This document shows positions 42,119 through 54,049 of a DNA stretch of 64,000 nucleotides, piece by piece. The number at the start of each line of letters is the position of its first letter. Position 1 is the stretch's first letter. The notes beneath the pieces are model-generated. The model ran no database searches and had not been told where the DNA came from. It was given only the letters and a program-made list of their open reading frames with translations. The translations under genes were made by a program, and so were the position numbers. The stretch covers positions 27,460,410 to 27,524,409 of the forward strand of contig OX392540.1 in the NCBI GenBank assembly GCA_947623455.1, written 5' to 3'. Source of the stretch: Mimachlamys varia. Taxonomy: Eukaryota > Mollusca > Bivalvia > Pectinida > Pectinidae.

Positions 42119-42871
42119 GTCTAAAGTAACACAAATATCCCTTTCCTTATCTGTTTGTTTGAGGTTGTTTCTAGGTAGTTTTGTATCTATACAGCCGACC
42201 GACATGCATTAAAATTTTTCAGCGTGCATTTTAAAAGGTGTTACGATCAGTTCCTGCTGATATGTGCATGCAATCAACGTGACCATCAGTGAATACACAC
42301 GCCGTTTTAGCGGTGTTATATGTAATAAAATATGAGAAAATTAATACCTAATCATATCAAGTGCATGTTTTGAAGTCTTTCCGCAAAATAATAACCTGAT
42401 AATCATGTTAGCGAGTCCGGCGGTTATTGATTTATGGTCGAGTGATCATGACCACGTGTGCCGCACACCTGTGGAACTCCCGACCCCCTCACCACTAATT
42501 ACGCCCCCCTGGGGCATATAACACCTTGGAATTACCAGTAGGGTCATTAATGAACTCCATACAACCTTGATATATAATAAGTGTCATATTCTTGAATAGA
42601 AGACTCTATACAAATAACAAGTCGTGATACGATTCATATAATTTTAATATAATGACTACACAAGTCTATCAGTGCGGTCACCGTTGTGACGTCACTTCCG
42701 GTCGTATGGCAAAATCTGGGATTTTCTGATTTGCGTTCAGGTGTGAAATTTAGAAAAATGGTCAAAACTTCGTAATTTTTACAAAAAAAAAAAAATTTCG
42801 TGAGAATTATCTCACTTACTATTTACCAATCTTTCCATACACAAAAGATGGTTTTGCACTACAGTTACTCT

Positions 42872-43596
42872 TTAAATTGATGAAAAGCCTTAATTGTCAT
42901 ATTAGGATCAAACTTATGTGTCAATATCTGTCAGCAGCCTGTACCTGCAATTATAAGTAAAGGTCATACATGTATACGGTGTGATTACCTGTTCCCAACT
43001 AACAATCAGGGGCCCCGGGGTTATTATCAGGCCTTTTAACCTGATACAGGTTGACCAGGAGGAGTTGAGGCCTGGGGGGGGGGGGGGTCTTTATCTAATT
43101 AGACGGCCAAGTGTAAGCCTGTCTAAATCTTCACATCTGATCTGACCTGATACAGACACAACATTGAATAGGGAGGGGACGGACAACACCCAATTATCAA
43201 AAGCCATTCATTGTTTATTGTGTTTTGAGGTTGTTGTAGTTTGAAAACTTTCAAATGTGAAGCAGTAATTCTTCTTCACGTTATACTTGAATGTCTAATG
43301 TTTTAATTAAAATATAACAGTCTTATAACATTATATATCCATTCTGATCAACTAATTTTATAACACATTTCATACAAAGATTAAACAGCAGGCATAGTCT
43401 ATATTGCTAGTTAAACAACTAAGTAATGACACTTTATATAAACATATACAGCAACAAATATATTGATTGATTGATTTAAAAAGATACATATACATGTATA
43501 TATATTTTGTACTATCTACAATTTAAAATGTAATATGAATGTGGCCCTATATGTAGAGTATTAATGCCTGATAGGACTTCAGGTAGACTTGGCGTG
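42872..43596. other. Intergenic DNA, nothing recognised
   Basis: Contains a G-run at about 43075-43087 and otherwise unassigned sequence. Confidence 0.4.
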
Positions 43597-43710
43597 GACC
43601 AGGAGTGCACTCTTAGTTCATCTGGAGTCCAAACGGAGTGCACTCCAAGTTTACCTGGAGTCCAAAAGAGTGCACTCCAAGTCCAAACAGAGTGCACTCG
43701 GTGTGCACTT
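43597..43710. repeat. Short tandem repeat with GAGTGCACTC core
   Basis: Three to four copies of a 24-33 bp unit built of GGAGTCCAAAC and GAGTGCACTCCAAGT. The core GAGTGCACTC is a perfect 10-bp palindrome. Open frames across it on both strands (43512-44012) are not supported as genes. Confidence 0.75.
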
Positions 43711-45500
43711 TGTGTAACCTTCAGTCTACACTCAAATGTAGTTCGTCAACATGTACGAAAACAAGCGATAGAGAGCAATGTTACATCCAGATCGTCAATC
43801 AAATATCTCTCGTTATATTAGCAGGGAGATATCCGGATTATCGAGGGTCCATTTTACATATTTCGGACGTATTGTCAAAAATAAGAAAAGCAAATTTATT
43901 CTTTAATCGGACAATGCAGATGTTTGTTTTCTTTGTATCTTTCTTTTCTGAGATTATCAGCATCACTGGAATGTGTCGTCAGGTACGTACAAATAAACAG
44001 GAAACTATGTAATGGATGCTTTGATTAAAGCCTATTGAACAATGTGTCGAGAAAAGAATTTATTTTATAGACAATGTTTCTTAATAAACGTATAAATAAC
44101 TAAAAATGTCACTCACATTAAAAAGTTAAAATATTGACAAACAGTTACATCTTCTGTATCATTGAACAAGCATATAAATGGTACATAAATGTTGGGGTTT
44201 TTTCACGTGAATACCATGAATCTTACTTGATTATAGTCATCTTGAATGATTAAAAATGTGATTCTATTACGTCAGTTTAAAAGTTCATTGTCCGTTCACC
44301 GGGTACAGCTGATTACAGGTAAAACCCTACAGGTAAGATGCGTTGGTTGTCCCGTGGTCAGGGAAATAACAGCCCCGAGCACAATTCCATACATTCCCCC
44401 GTAATCAGGAGGTGTCAAAAATCAGTCAAGCGTTTCTGGTCGAGTGTGCCATTGAACACGTTATCTCCCAGTCCCCGATACGGTCGTTAGTGTTAATTGG
44501 TCAGCTGTGAATTGGACTTACGGATGCCAGAGACACTCAATTTGTAAAAGCCAGTAGGTAATGACTTCATGTCATATTCTAATGAAGGGAAGCTAATCTT
44601 CATTCTATCTTATGAAGAAAGTTATAGATCAAATAAATAAAAAAAATAAATAAATGTAGTGCCAGAGCCCTTGCATAAATCCTAAGCAGACAAAGAAACT
44701 TGATTAATCATTAACAAATAATCATAACTGTTAGATTATTTCAGCATATTTTGTGTTTTAAATAGGTCTAATGTGTATTTGAACTTTTAACAATGTATTG
44801 CGAGTTTTGTTAATATATATGTATCTGTACGTGCATCAGAGGTTTTACATATTATTGCATGTGTCGGTGTACATTTAAAATTTCATATATGAAGTTGTAG
44901 CAAATTACATCAACATGTATTGAGCACAAAGGAACAAAATGTCTTGTAGTTTTGCTACTCAATCTACTTTTGAGGTGTTGTCTGTAAATCGTCAGCGGTG
45001 CAATATCTTGACCAGCTCGGGTGATACGTTTTACCAGAGACTGCTTGTTTGTTTGAGTAGGGACGCTATATCTTACCAGTGACGTATTATCACTATAGAT
45101 ATATGACTGTGGTCTTGACTTTTATTATAGAATACAGCATATAGTTTTATACATGATGAAACATTTAACATTCACATGTAATGTACAAGACGGCGGGGAC
45201 GATTCTATACAAATACATATATACGTGTCTGTTCATACGTGTGTTCAGTAGTACTTACAACGTGACCAGCATAGTGTGGTATGTTTCTGTACCGATGTTA
45301 TCTGACATTGGCCCGGGCATTAGACACCTGTATCTTCGGTACTGTATACTCAGCAGCACATACCCCTCGGGGCATGCTATAACGTTTCTTTAGTACCAGG
45401 GATCCGACAGATAAGATTTCCATATATATGATCGATAAAGAAATTGCATATAAAGACTTAAAAATTACATTAGTAAGTATACACATGTATTATCTTTTTA
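43711..45500. other. Intergenic DNA, nothing recognised
   Basis: AT-rich; no gene, SINE or LINE fragment was recognised. Confidence 0.4.
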
Positions 45501-45520
45501 CAGGGACGTATATGTCCCTG
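45501..45520. repeat. GACGTATA palindrome, single minisatellite core
   Basis: CAGGGACGTATATGTCCCTG differs at one base from the reverse complement of the 27-bp minisatellite core (CAGGGACGTATATGTCCTTG). A half-site, CATATACGTCCCTGA, follows at 45706-45720 beside the CCACGGA hairpin. Confidence 0.8.
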
Positions 45521-46383
45521 CTTTTTAATTGAAAATAGTTACCGACATGCACTAGTTTGTCTTTCAAATTGAAAAGGGGAACGCGGTTATATGCTCAATG
45601 ATACATGTATAACTTTCCTGTCGCTATAGACTTAAACAAGAACAAAAAGAATTTATATAGATGAAATGTACAAACAAAACTGTTTTCTCAAAAAGAAATT
45701 TCTCACATATACGTCCCTGATCGGTAGCACCACGGAATCTAAGTCCGTGGTAGCACAGATTTTCTTTCAGTCGGCCTTTTTGATTAAAAGACCGGTAGCC
45801 ACTATAGGTTTCGATTTGGTAAGCAGGTAGAAATGCTTCTAACCGTAATAATTTATTACCTGTGTGTCGTCGCTTTAATCTGTTAGCATACCCATGACTA
45901 GTGTTTTTTTATGACAGATACGTTTAGTTAGTTACGTGTTTAACGCCACTATTTACACAGATATATATCCGTGTTACGACCGGCTTTGTCGTTATGATTC
46001 AGGAGACATTTATTTTCATACACTCATACATTCTTCCTATGTACATGTATCGTGGATATATTCATTCCTTATATGCTTCCGCTTTTGTATAACCGTCATC
46101 CGTAACATTTGCTTAGGATTTCCTCAGCACTTCCGTACCGTTTGCGTCTTATTTGGAACAGCGAACGTGTATGCCTCTGTACTTGTCTAGCCACGTATAT
46201 ATCATATAGCCATAGGGCATAACGATACCTACATGTACCTGTGAATTAACAGGTAAAGTATTTACCAATATGTGTTACCTCTTACCTGAATATGCCATAG
46301 CCAAAGTGCATTTATAACAGGTACTCCAGTGTAGTATGAATTAGATTTTTAAAATGTTTTACCAGAGACGCATAACCTTACAT

Positions 46384-46414
46384 CAGAGACGTATAAAGGC
46401 TTAATACGTCTCTG
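46384..46414. repeat. GAGACGTAT palindrome
   Basis: CAGAGACGTAT and ATACGTCTCTG flank a 9-nt loop. A half-site CAGAGACGCATA lies 21 bp upstream (46363). Confidence 0.8.
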
Positions 46415-46630
46415 CTTACATGCAACCGGTCCGGATTTTCCTTTTAGTTTGGGGTAATGGGACAATATTTCAGATTTGAGGAGCTACGTCTCGCATCAAT
46501 AATGATAGGAGCTAAACAGGAAATTGATTGATCAAATAGTACGATGAGGAATCGAAACGGTACTGTTGCTGCCTATATACCAGAAGTAGTGTTACCTATA
46601 TGCGGGTACTGACAAAACACACGTGTACTG

Positions 46631-46655
46631 CACAGGGACCTGAGAATTTGTTACT
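46631..46655 (+). repeat. Solitary T-end motif
   Basis: ACAGGGACCTGAGAATTTGT followed by TACTG, nearly identical to the ends of the 35.4-37.5 kb element. No second end or minisatellite is near it. Confidence 0.6.
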
Positions 46656-47529
46656 GCACGGAGCTATATTATTGCTAACGACCATTAAGACATATAATAA
46701 AAATTATAACATAAACAATATTTAACAGGCCGTAAAGATGAACTATTACATGTAATTATAACCAGAAAAATATTGATTGTGTTTCATATAGATACGCCCC
46801 TCTCATTTTGCTACACTCTTCATTGTACAAAATGTATTATACATCAATGTACTTAGGAGTTAGATGAGGTTATCATTGCTATCCCCATGCCCTAACTAGT
46901 AAGCCATTCACATCTTAAGAAATACATAGTACAATACAGATAACTTGTCTCAGATTCAATTCATTTCAATTTATTTTCGTAAGTTTAACAACTTCTAGGA
47001 TAAACATTTTTTACATATATGGAACAAACAACAGCATCATCTTCATCACTGACTAATCGTCATTATTGTATACGTCCGATACAATCAATCAATAATGTTT
47101 AATCTAAGTATCGCAAGAATATCACTCATTGGATTGGAGATTTCTCTGTCACACCCTCATCATCATTATCAGCAGCAGCAACATCATCATCATACTGATA
47201 TATATGGGTTTCAAAGGAGAGGCTATATGCCATCTTCAGATATATACATATTAAGTTCAGGTTCTGTTTATATATATATACGTCCTGTCCGTTATATTGT
47301 AATTTACATCAATGCTCACATGTAATTTCATCTCGTATAACGTTATAATTTTATACTTATTGCTATAGTGTATGTTCTTACATTTACATTCCGACAGAGG
47401 CGGAATGTAACAATTGTCTCCACCTCATACAGCCGTCGGTTTAAAATAAACCGAACATATCTGCCAAAAACCTTGGTGGTTTTAACTGTAAGCAACATGT
47501 GTTTGACACTATTACTTTCTCACGGGCCG
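46656..47529. other. Intergenic DNA, weak LINE-like 3' end near 46960
   Basis: At 46957-47020 CAATTTATTTTCGTAAGTTT recalls a reverse-oriented LINE 3' end, but nothing else supports it. Simple CAT/CAG triplet runs lie at 47155-47195. Confidence 0.3.
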
Positions 47530-47746
47530 CGCGCGGTGGCTGAGTGGTTAAGGTGTTCCGACATTCTTCCACTAGCCCTCCACCTCTGGGTTGCGAATTC
47601 GAATCCCACATGGGGCAATTGCCAGGTTCTGACTGTAGGTCGGTGGTTTTTCTCCGGGTACTCCGGCTTTCCTTCACCTCAAAAAACCTGACACGTCCTT
47701 AAATGACTTTGGCTGTCATTAGGATATAAAACTAAATAAACCAAAC
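47530..47746 (+). repeat. tRNA-headed SINE, plus orientation, near full length
   Basis: The head has an A box (GTGGCTGAGTGG, 47536-47547) and a B box (GAATTCGAATCCC, about 47597-47609), with a spacing that suits a tRNA-Leu/Ser-like ancestor with a long variable arm. The body has GACTGTAGGTCGGTGGTTTT and CTCCGGGTACTCCGG. The tail is ACGTCCTTAAATGACTTTGG followed by AAATAAACCAAAC. This layout matches SINE families described across bivalves. RNA polymerase III would transcribe it. The 107- and 78-codon frames here are artefacts. Confidence 0.85.
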
Positions 47747-48046
47747 TTTCTCATACAAAGATCAATCCATAGCATGCCGAAAGTGTTCCGATGTATAGTA
47801 GCCACCTAAAAATGAAAATACTGAGTTGCCGGAGTTGTAGGTCTGACTATCTGCCTTAGTCTGACAAACTCCAACATATTAAGAAACGACATCTTACATT
47901 ATTTAGCTTGTATATCAGCGCACAACGAACAATTATAATCTGATTACTGTCTTGAATACATCGTCATTGGTCACCACTTGAATAGACGCTATCGTTTTTG
48001 TTGTTCGATGTTGTCGCTTTGCTACTCCGGATATAGACAGGATCGG

Positions 48047-48227
48047 TAGCTTAGCTCACAGTTGCTTGAGTTTCTGTCAGTAAATAAAATAAAATATATA
48101 TATAGGCATAGGCCTATATATAAGGACCCCCCCCCCCCCCCCCCATTATAGTAATGGGCGGTTCCTTATATATAAAAAAAATATATATATTATTTACTGA
48201 CAGAAACTCAAGTAACTGTGCTTAGCT
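48047..48227. repeat. Palindromic element with a poly-C loop
   Basis: TTGCTTGAGTTTCTGTCAGT (48062-48081) and its inverted partner at about 48197-48216 lie in arms of about 40 bp. Inside are AT-alternating stretches (TATATATA) and, near the centre, a run of about 19 C at 48127-48144 followed by a small inverted word pair (AAGGACC / GGTTCCTT). It could be a MITE expanded at its centre. Confidence 0.8.
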
Positions 48228-48795
48228 ACATACGGTATATCGTGTCGATTCCCCAATGTGAAGAGCGGCAATACCGGCATATTGGTATACTCATTTATGA
48301 TTGGTAACTGAACAGTTTGTTGAATGAATATGTGTAAAGCTTATAATTTTATATGAAATGTGCAGGATTACGTGAGTTACGTCTCGGCATATATGTGTAA
48401 GATAGCGGACAGTGTTCTCCGTGTAAGAGTTCGTGTTTAGATTGTTTTGTGTAGGACGGTGTATAAAAATAGTACATGTATATATGTATATGAAGCACGT
48501 TTTGTACCATACATGGTACATCATATTCTTCTTATGAATTAAAACTGGTTCAGCGTTAATGTCTTAGCTGTAGCACTAGAAGACCAACTCTCTGTAGCTT
48601 TGTTATTATATGTACGGATACCTATTATCAGAACGATTTCATGACTTTTCAGTGACGAGCTATACAGCTAAACTATACAGTCGCTTTGTGGTCGGACTCC
48701 AACCTAGGCACGGCTAATTACATGTACACTGTTACGTGGAGACACGACCTTGCATAGCAATATCAGGAAATTACAAACTTTATGCGAACCAGTCG
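48228..48795. other. Intergenic DNA, nothing recognised
   Basis: AT-rich, no features. Confidence 0.35.
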
Positions 48796-48868
48796 GAACC
48801 TGTTGGTCTGATGGTAACGTCCTGGTTTTATGACATAGAGACCCCGGGTTCGCGCCCCGCTCGTCTCA
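48796..48868 (+). repeat. tRNA-like sequence
   Basis: TTGGTCTGATGGTAA (A-box-like, about 48803) and CCGGGTTCGCGCCCCG (B box with a good T-stem, 48843-48858) are spaced as in a tRNA. The acceptor stem does not pair and the anticodon arm is irregular, so it is more likely a SINE head than a working tRNA gene. Confidence 0.45.
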
Positions 48869-50566
48869 TTAGATTCATTTCTTCTCGTTCTTGTAAAATA
48901 TTGGTTATTTCCCAGGTCGGGATGTGTTTTTCATTACAATATGTACTAATTATAACAAATGATATTTTCTTAAATATCATATCATTTCAGCTCCTGGTAA
49001 TAGATTCAATGTTACGTCGTGACGGATCTGTTTGATTTGAATGCCTTCGTTAGGTTCTTTACAGTTGACTTCACGTTTCGTAACAATACTAAAAGCCGGG
49101 GCCAACTCGTAATCCACCCGAACATTGTGACCGCTGTTCAATGGAGTTTAAAACAATCAAGTCATAATATCAATTCTCACGACTCTCGGTTAAATGGAAC
49201 ATGGTGATTATAGTAGTCAACTTTTACTATAATAGAATATACTTTTCTGATCAACATATTGGTTTTTCATTTCGTCACGAGTACAAATACAGTAGTATCT
49301 CAAACTTGCAATGGAATTGAATTATTCTGTACGTAGTTATGATACTCCGTACATTGTCGATCAACTGACGACATCAAACACTTTTTATTTTCCAAATTTG
49401 TAATGTGCAAATTTGTCTACTAAATAATCAGATCTGTAAGTAAGCAGAACATAATTTATTTGATTCGTGAACTTAACAGCAATTACAACTTCTTCCTTGA
49501 TTAAAATATTATTAATTTGTAACCATCTATATTAATATAAGCTATGATTTTAATGACGTTTTGTATATGTATCAGATATTATTAAACAAAGAATTTGAAT
49601 CTATCTCGAGCCAAATAATAATCCACTCCTACCATTTCCCAGGTAATTCAACTGTTATCTAAGCGTTTGTCATTATGAAACAAATAAAGTTGTGTATTAC
49701 AGTCTAAAAGTTTTAGTTGATAATTTGCAAATTATAAAATAAAAACCAAATCCTGTGGTAAAAATTGTGAAGTGCATAATTGTTCTACCAAATTCAGAAC
49801 GAATAATTATTCATTGTTTCTATATTGGTAACCATCATATTTTGCATTCGTGATTTGTGCATTTTAATACGGACTTAATCTAACTCTGTGGTTTAATGTA
49901 AAAACAAAGACATAGATGAGTTATACGTCTCTGGTAAAAACAATGGTTGCAGAATTATGATTTGGTTGAAATTGTTTATGGAGTTTTCTTTCATTTTGTT
50001 TTTCAATTACAAAGTATCTTCTTTTGTAGTTGGCGTAGTTTAACTTGGAAATAAAAAAAATAACATGTGAATTATTTTTGTAAATATTGAAATAGTCTAT
50101 ACTCAGGTAAATACATGTAATGTTGTTTTAAGATCTTGGCTGAATGGGAATATAACACCTGTTGGGCAGTTTAGGTGTCAAGATGTATTGTCACGCCCTG
50201 TCAAATTCATACCCGATCTGTCACAGTTAACAATTACATGTAGGACTATTAGTGAAGTTAAGCTTAGATAATTAACGTCGAACGAACGAACATCTACAGT
50301 AAAGTATATTTGTAGGCAAAACCAGCCAGTGGGCATCAAAACTGTAAGAATAGAACAATGGTTGTTTACAATCCGAGTTTGAAATACAAACTGTATTTGA
50401 TATAAGTATGCGGACTGTACATGTTTTTTGCCCGTATATATTTACTGTAAGTAAATAGTAAAAACAATAACAAACACAAAATATGTGCCATATATATAAG
50501 CATCGAGACAATAAATAGGATTTCTGGCATAAAAGCAATGATGTTTTCTGACAAATTTAGACTGAT
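48869..50566. other. Intergenic DNA, nothing recognised
   Basis: AT-rich sequence. A half-site TTATACGTCTCTGG occurs at 49921-49934 and a decayed CACGGA motif at 49869-49891. Confidence 0.4.
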
Positions 50567-50595
50567 CAGAGACGTATATATGCCATACGTCTCTG
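50567..50595. repeat. GAGACGTAT palindrome
   Basis: CAGAGACGTAT and ATACGTCTCTG flank ATATGCC. Same arm as at 46384 and 51323. Confidence 0.8.
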
Positions 50596-51322
50596 GACTG
50601 ACAGATATCTCAATTTTAAAATAGCGTTAAAAAAAACGTTTTTGTGTGGAATCAATCAGATTGGATTACATGAATATGTTTAACAGATGAAGATATGCAC
50701 AATTGATCATATATGTACGTTTCTCGTGTCAAGATGTGGTAGCAATTGAAACGGAAGTACTGAAGTGTGACGAGAATAGCGGTCCCGTGCGAGGCTTGTC
50801 AATCAACGCTTGGGAGGAGCATCGACCAATAGAAATCACGAAGAGCTCGCGATACCGTGTAATTGACAAGAAATCCAACTTATCAAAATGTTAGGTATGC
50901 AGATGATCCGATTCAGATACTAATTCTTCATTTGTATTTTATTGGACATCAGTACAGAATATACCGGATGCATGTCCACGAAAGATGTAACAGTAAATAG
51001 TTAAAAGCTGATTGCTTTGGTTCTGAACCCTTTGAAGATGTACTTTTTACGATCGCTTGTGTTAACGCAAAGTCAGCCTCGGAGCTTGTTGGCTAATAGA
51101 TTGAAATCGCTCTGTGATTGGCTAGCCATTTGAAGAGGTAACTTTGGAAAGAGGCGGGGCTTGGTGATACACCAAGTTATAGATACATGATAAAGACAAA
51201 AAATCAGTAGGTGTTTTTTATCGTCATCACTTGCTAGTTACACTTTCTTTATTCTGGGATAACGACTCGGAGAAAGAAAATTTAACAGTTTCACTCCCAA
51301 AAATGAAATTGGTTAGTTGAAA

Positions 51323-51361
51323 CAGAGACGTATAAAGCCAGAGTGGCTTTATACGTCTCTG
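51323..51361. repeat. GAGACGTAT palindrome (18-bp perfect arms)
   Basis: CAGAGACGTATAAAGCCA and its exact reverse complement flank GAG. It is the longest of this family in the window. A half-site continuing into the same AAAG (CAGAGACGTATAAAG) is at 51718-51732, and a decayed copy lies at about 51437-51460. Confidence 0.9.
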
Positions 51362-51849
51362 GTTGAAACATGAATATTTCCCGACATTATTCTCCGTGTC
51401 GTGTTATTCACCTGTAAACAAGAAGAAAACGAAAGCAGAGATATATAGATACGTTTCTGACGAAATAAAGCGTGCCTTTAAATCAGATTGAACATTTAAA
51501 CATTAAGGTCGCAGATATTTCTTATCAAAGCTTCCGATATCAGCTGAAGTGTTTACAAATCTCTCTTGTTTAATGACACTTTAAAATTTTCCAAAAACGT
51601 TCTCGGCCGGATTAAAATCTGGACTGTTTGTATTTTCTAATCTAATGGGATGCTCTGTACTGTTTTATAAAAAAAAATTCGTTTGATTAAATGACTTGCA
51701 TTTGAGTTTATACTCAACAGAGACGTATAAAGTGAAAATCGTCCGTTTTGTTCCAAGTTGTATATAAGAAAGAAAATTAGAGTGATCTTGTATTTTGATT
51801 CCTGTAACTTCGTTAACATATGTTACATGAAATACCGGGTAGCTATCTT

Positions 51850-52280
51850 ACGAACGTACCTTAAGGCCCAGTCCCATATAGGTGCCGGATCACATTCGGC
51901 ACGATCCGGCGTGTGAACCGTGTAGTTCCACAGCAATCTTGTTGGTCCTGGAACATCCGGGGATGCGCGTGGCGGCTCCGGGACCCACACGGCAGTTATA
52001 GGAAGTTCAAAACTAAACTTCCGTGACGGTCCGGGGAGATGGCAACATCCGGGGTGGTTCGTGCAGCTGCCGTGAAGGGTCCCGGGACAGCCCTATCTCT
52101 GTCTTGATTGTCCGTGTGCGTCCTTGACAGTCCGGGGACAAAACTCAGTTCCCGGACCATCAAGGGTCATAACGGCAGAGGTACAGGTGTCCTCGGACCA
52201 TCCATGGTGTTTACAAGGAACGAACACGGAATTACTACCGACCAAGACGGCGCAAACATTCACGACGTCATGATTTTACC
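51850..52280. repeat. GC-rich region with TCCGGGGA words
   Basis: Sharply GC-richer than its surroundings. CATCCGGGG, GGTCCGGGGA, AGTCCGGGGACA and CCCGGGAC occur repeatedly at irregular spacing, and the region begins GGCCCAGTCCCATATAGG. It looks like a degenerate, self-similar repeat and not a CpG-island promoter, since no gene follows. The 64-codon frame at 52108-52302 has no domain. Confidence 0.45.
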
Positions 52281-52840
52281 CACACCACACAACATTTATT
52301 AGTTGCTGCCATTACTTAGACTTGCAGATGATACATAAATATGTTTTGGGCTTGTCAGAATGATATAGGTATCGGATAAGTTGTGCCTCAATGATGTCAC
52401 TCATAACGTGACCTATACAAGAATTCGATAAAAACATGCATAATCACTAGGCTGATATAAATTGGGCGCCACCTGACTTTTTTTGAAGGTCGTCTGTGTC
52501 TGTATCGGCGTTAATCCAGTAACTACAACCATCCTGTCCATTATTCGACAATGAGGGAGACGGGGTATCGGTCATATGCAATAATGAAATGTCGTTGCTA
52601 AAAACCTAATTCTTCCTTCAACACAGGACAATTCCGAAGTTGGAAGTTAAATTTACGATGAAACTTACGAACGCTTTAGTAAAACACACAGATCGTAACT
52701 TAGCTTGTAAAAGAAACTTATTGAAATATTCGTAACTTTTAACCTAAACCTATAATATACAAGAAACTAAGTTTAAAATCATTACCGCAAAACTCAATTC
52801 AAAATGACCAATTGATCATTATTCATCGGCAATGCCTACA
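52281..52840. other. Intergenic DNA, nothing recognised
   Basis: No features recognised. Confidence 0.35.
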
Positions 52841-52844
52841 ATTC

Positions 52845-52920
52845 ATTTTTTTTTCATTTTTTTTTTCAATTTTATTTCATTCCGTATGCAACAGCATATA
52901 GGATTACAATACACATACAT
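52845..52920 (-). repeat. Possible retroelement 3' end, minus orientation
   Basis: T-runs at 52848-52865 followed by CAATTTTATTTCATTCCGTA read on the minus strand as a unique sequence ending in poly-A-like tracts. There is no coding remnant. Confidence 0.35.
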
Positions 52921-54049
52921 ATTAAATCATATATAATTTTGCAAGATGTCGGAGACCGCAGCCAACATGAACAAAATAATATTTATAATACAGCTCACTA
53001 CGACAATAAGTAATGGCTTTATCGTGAAAAAAGTCGTACATGCATACAAATGAATACCAAGCACAGAATGTAACATGTATACATCTTATTTTTTTATTTT
53101 TATTTTATAATGGTAACCGTTATGGAACGATGTCTTGTGGGAACAATATATATTGCATTATATCGGAAAATCAAGATAGCTTTCGAAAGATTTACTTAAC
53201 GCTGAATCTTATTTATCTATTTCATTACAAATGTGATAGGGTAAAATACATATACTGTACATGTTGAGAAAAAAAACCGTGAAAAGCAATTGACAATGTA
53301 ATAAGTTGTAAACCAATCTACTGACAATACAGTGTTTTTTATTAGAAAAAAGTGAATAATATGATTTTCAAAATAATTCAACAGGTATATTGATACATGA
53401 GAATTAGTCAGGCGTATATGTTATTAGTAGCTTTTTTTCAACCTGTAACATGTGCTTTGGCACAGACTAAAATAGGACACCGTGCTGATGGATCACTGCA
53501 GACTTATAGCTATTGTCACAAAAAACGCATTTCTGTAACGCTGTATGATGGACTTGTTTTCCGTTGTGTGACCCATATTTCATTACAATAAGCTTCTTCA
53601 TGGAGTAATCCTCTACCTTTTCTGAATTGATATAAAAATAGTGACACGTGATTTGTGGCTAATTGTAGCGTACTATACAAAACTAAAACAGTTTGTAAAA
53701 CTCATGCTAATTAAGACAAGTAATGCGATATTCTGTAAAAGCTGAAATAAACACGTAAAATTATCTAGGATTTTTTTAATCCGTTTGCTATTTGGGAATA
53801 AGTAAGTTCTATAAAGAGTATTTTAATGCAAGTATTTTTTCACGGACTAGCTAATAGCTAGTATAACTCTGTGACATAACTCAGGATGAGGATGCGATAT
53901 GTTTCTACTTATGAATAATGTACAAAAAGCATCGTAAGATATAAATGTTGAATGAAATTTGCAAGCTATCGTATCATCTTATCACAGACATATAATATAT
54001 GGCTTCGTACATAATATTGTATGCCTATGATCTGACTGATCTGATCGGT
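52921..54049. other. Intergenic DNA, nothing recognised
   Basis: AT-rich; small frames have no domain. Confidence 0.35.

Larger units (their letters stand above)
38062..42871. mobile_element. TTAA-flanked TIR element (piggyBac- or Kolobok-type target)
   Basis: AGAGTAACTGTAGTGCAAA at 38062-38080 is exactly inverted at 42853-42871, and TTAA borders both ends. A further inverted match is GTGACGTCACAACGG (38262) against CCGTTGTGACGTCAC (42679-42693). TTAA targets are known for piggyBac and Kolobok superfamilies; the ends do not decide between them. No transposase frame lies inside. Some 2.5 kb of the interior is a later inverted-repeat structure and HINE insertion. Confidence 0.75.

Noticed and set aside
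43512..44012. Overlapping frames of 61-124 codons on both strands
   Set aside because: They run through a short tandem repeat with a palindromic core; codon content is not protein-like and no domain is visible.
47368..47691. 107-codon frame and 78-codon reverse frame
   Set aside because: Both cross a SINE and are explained by it.
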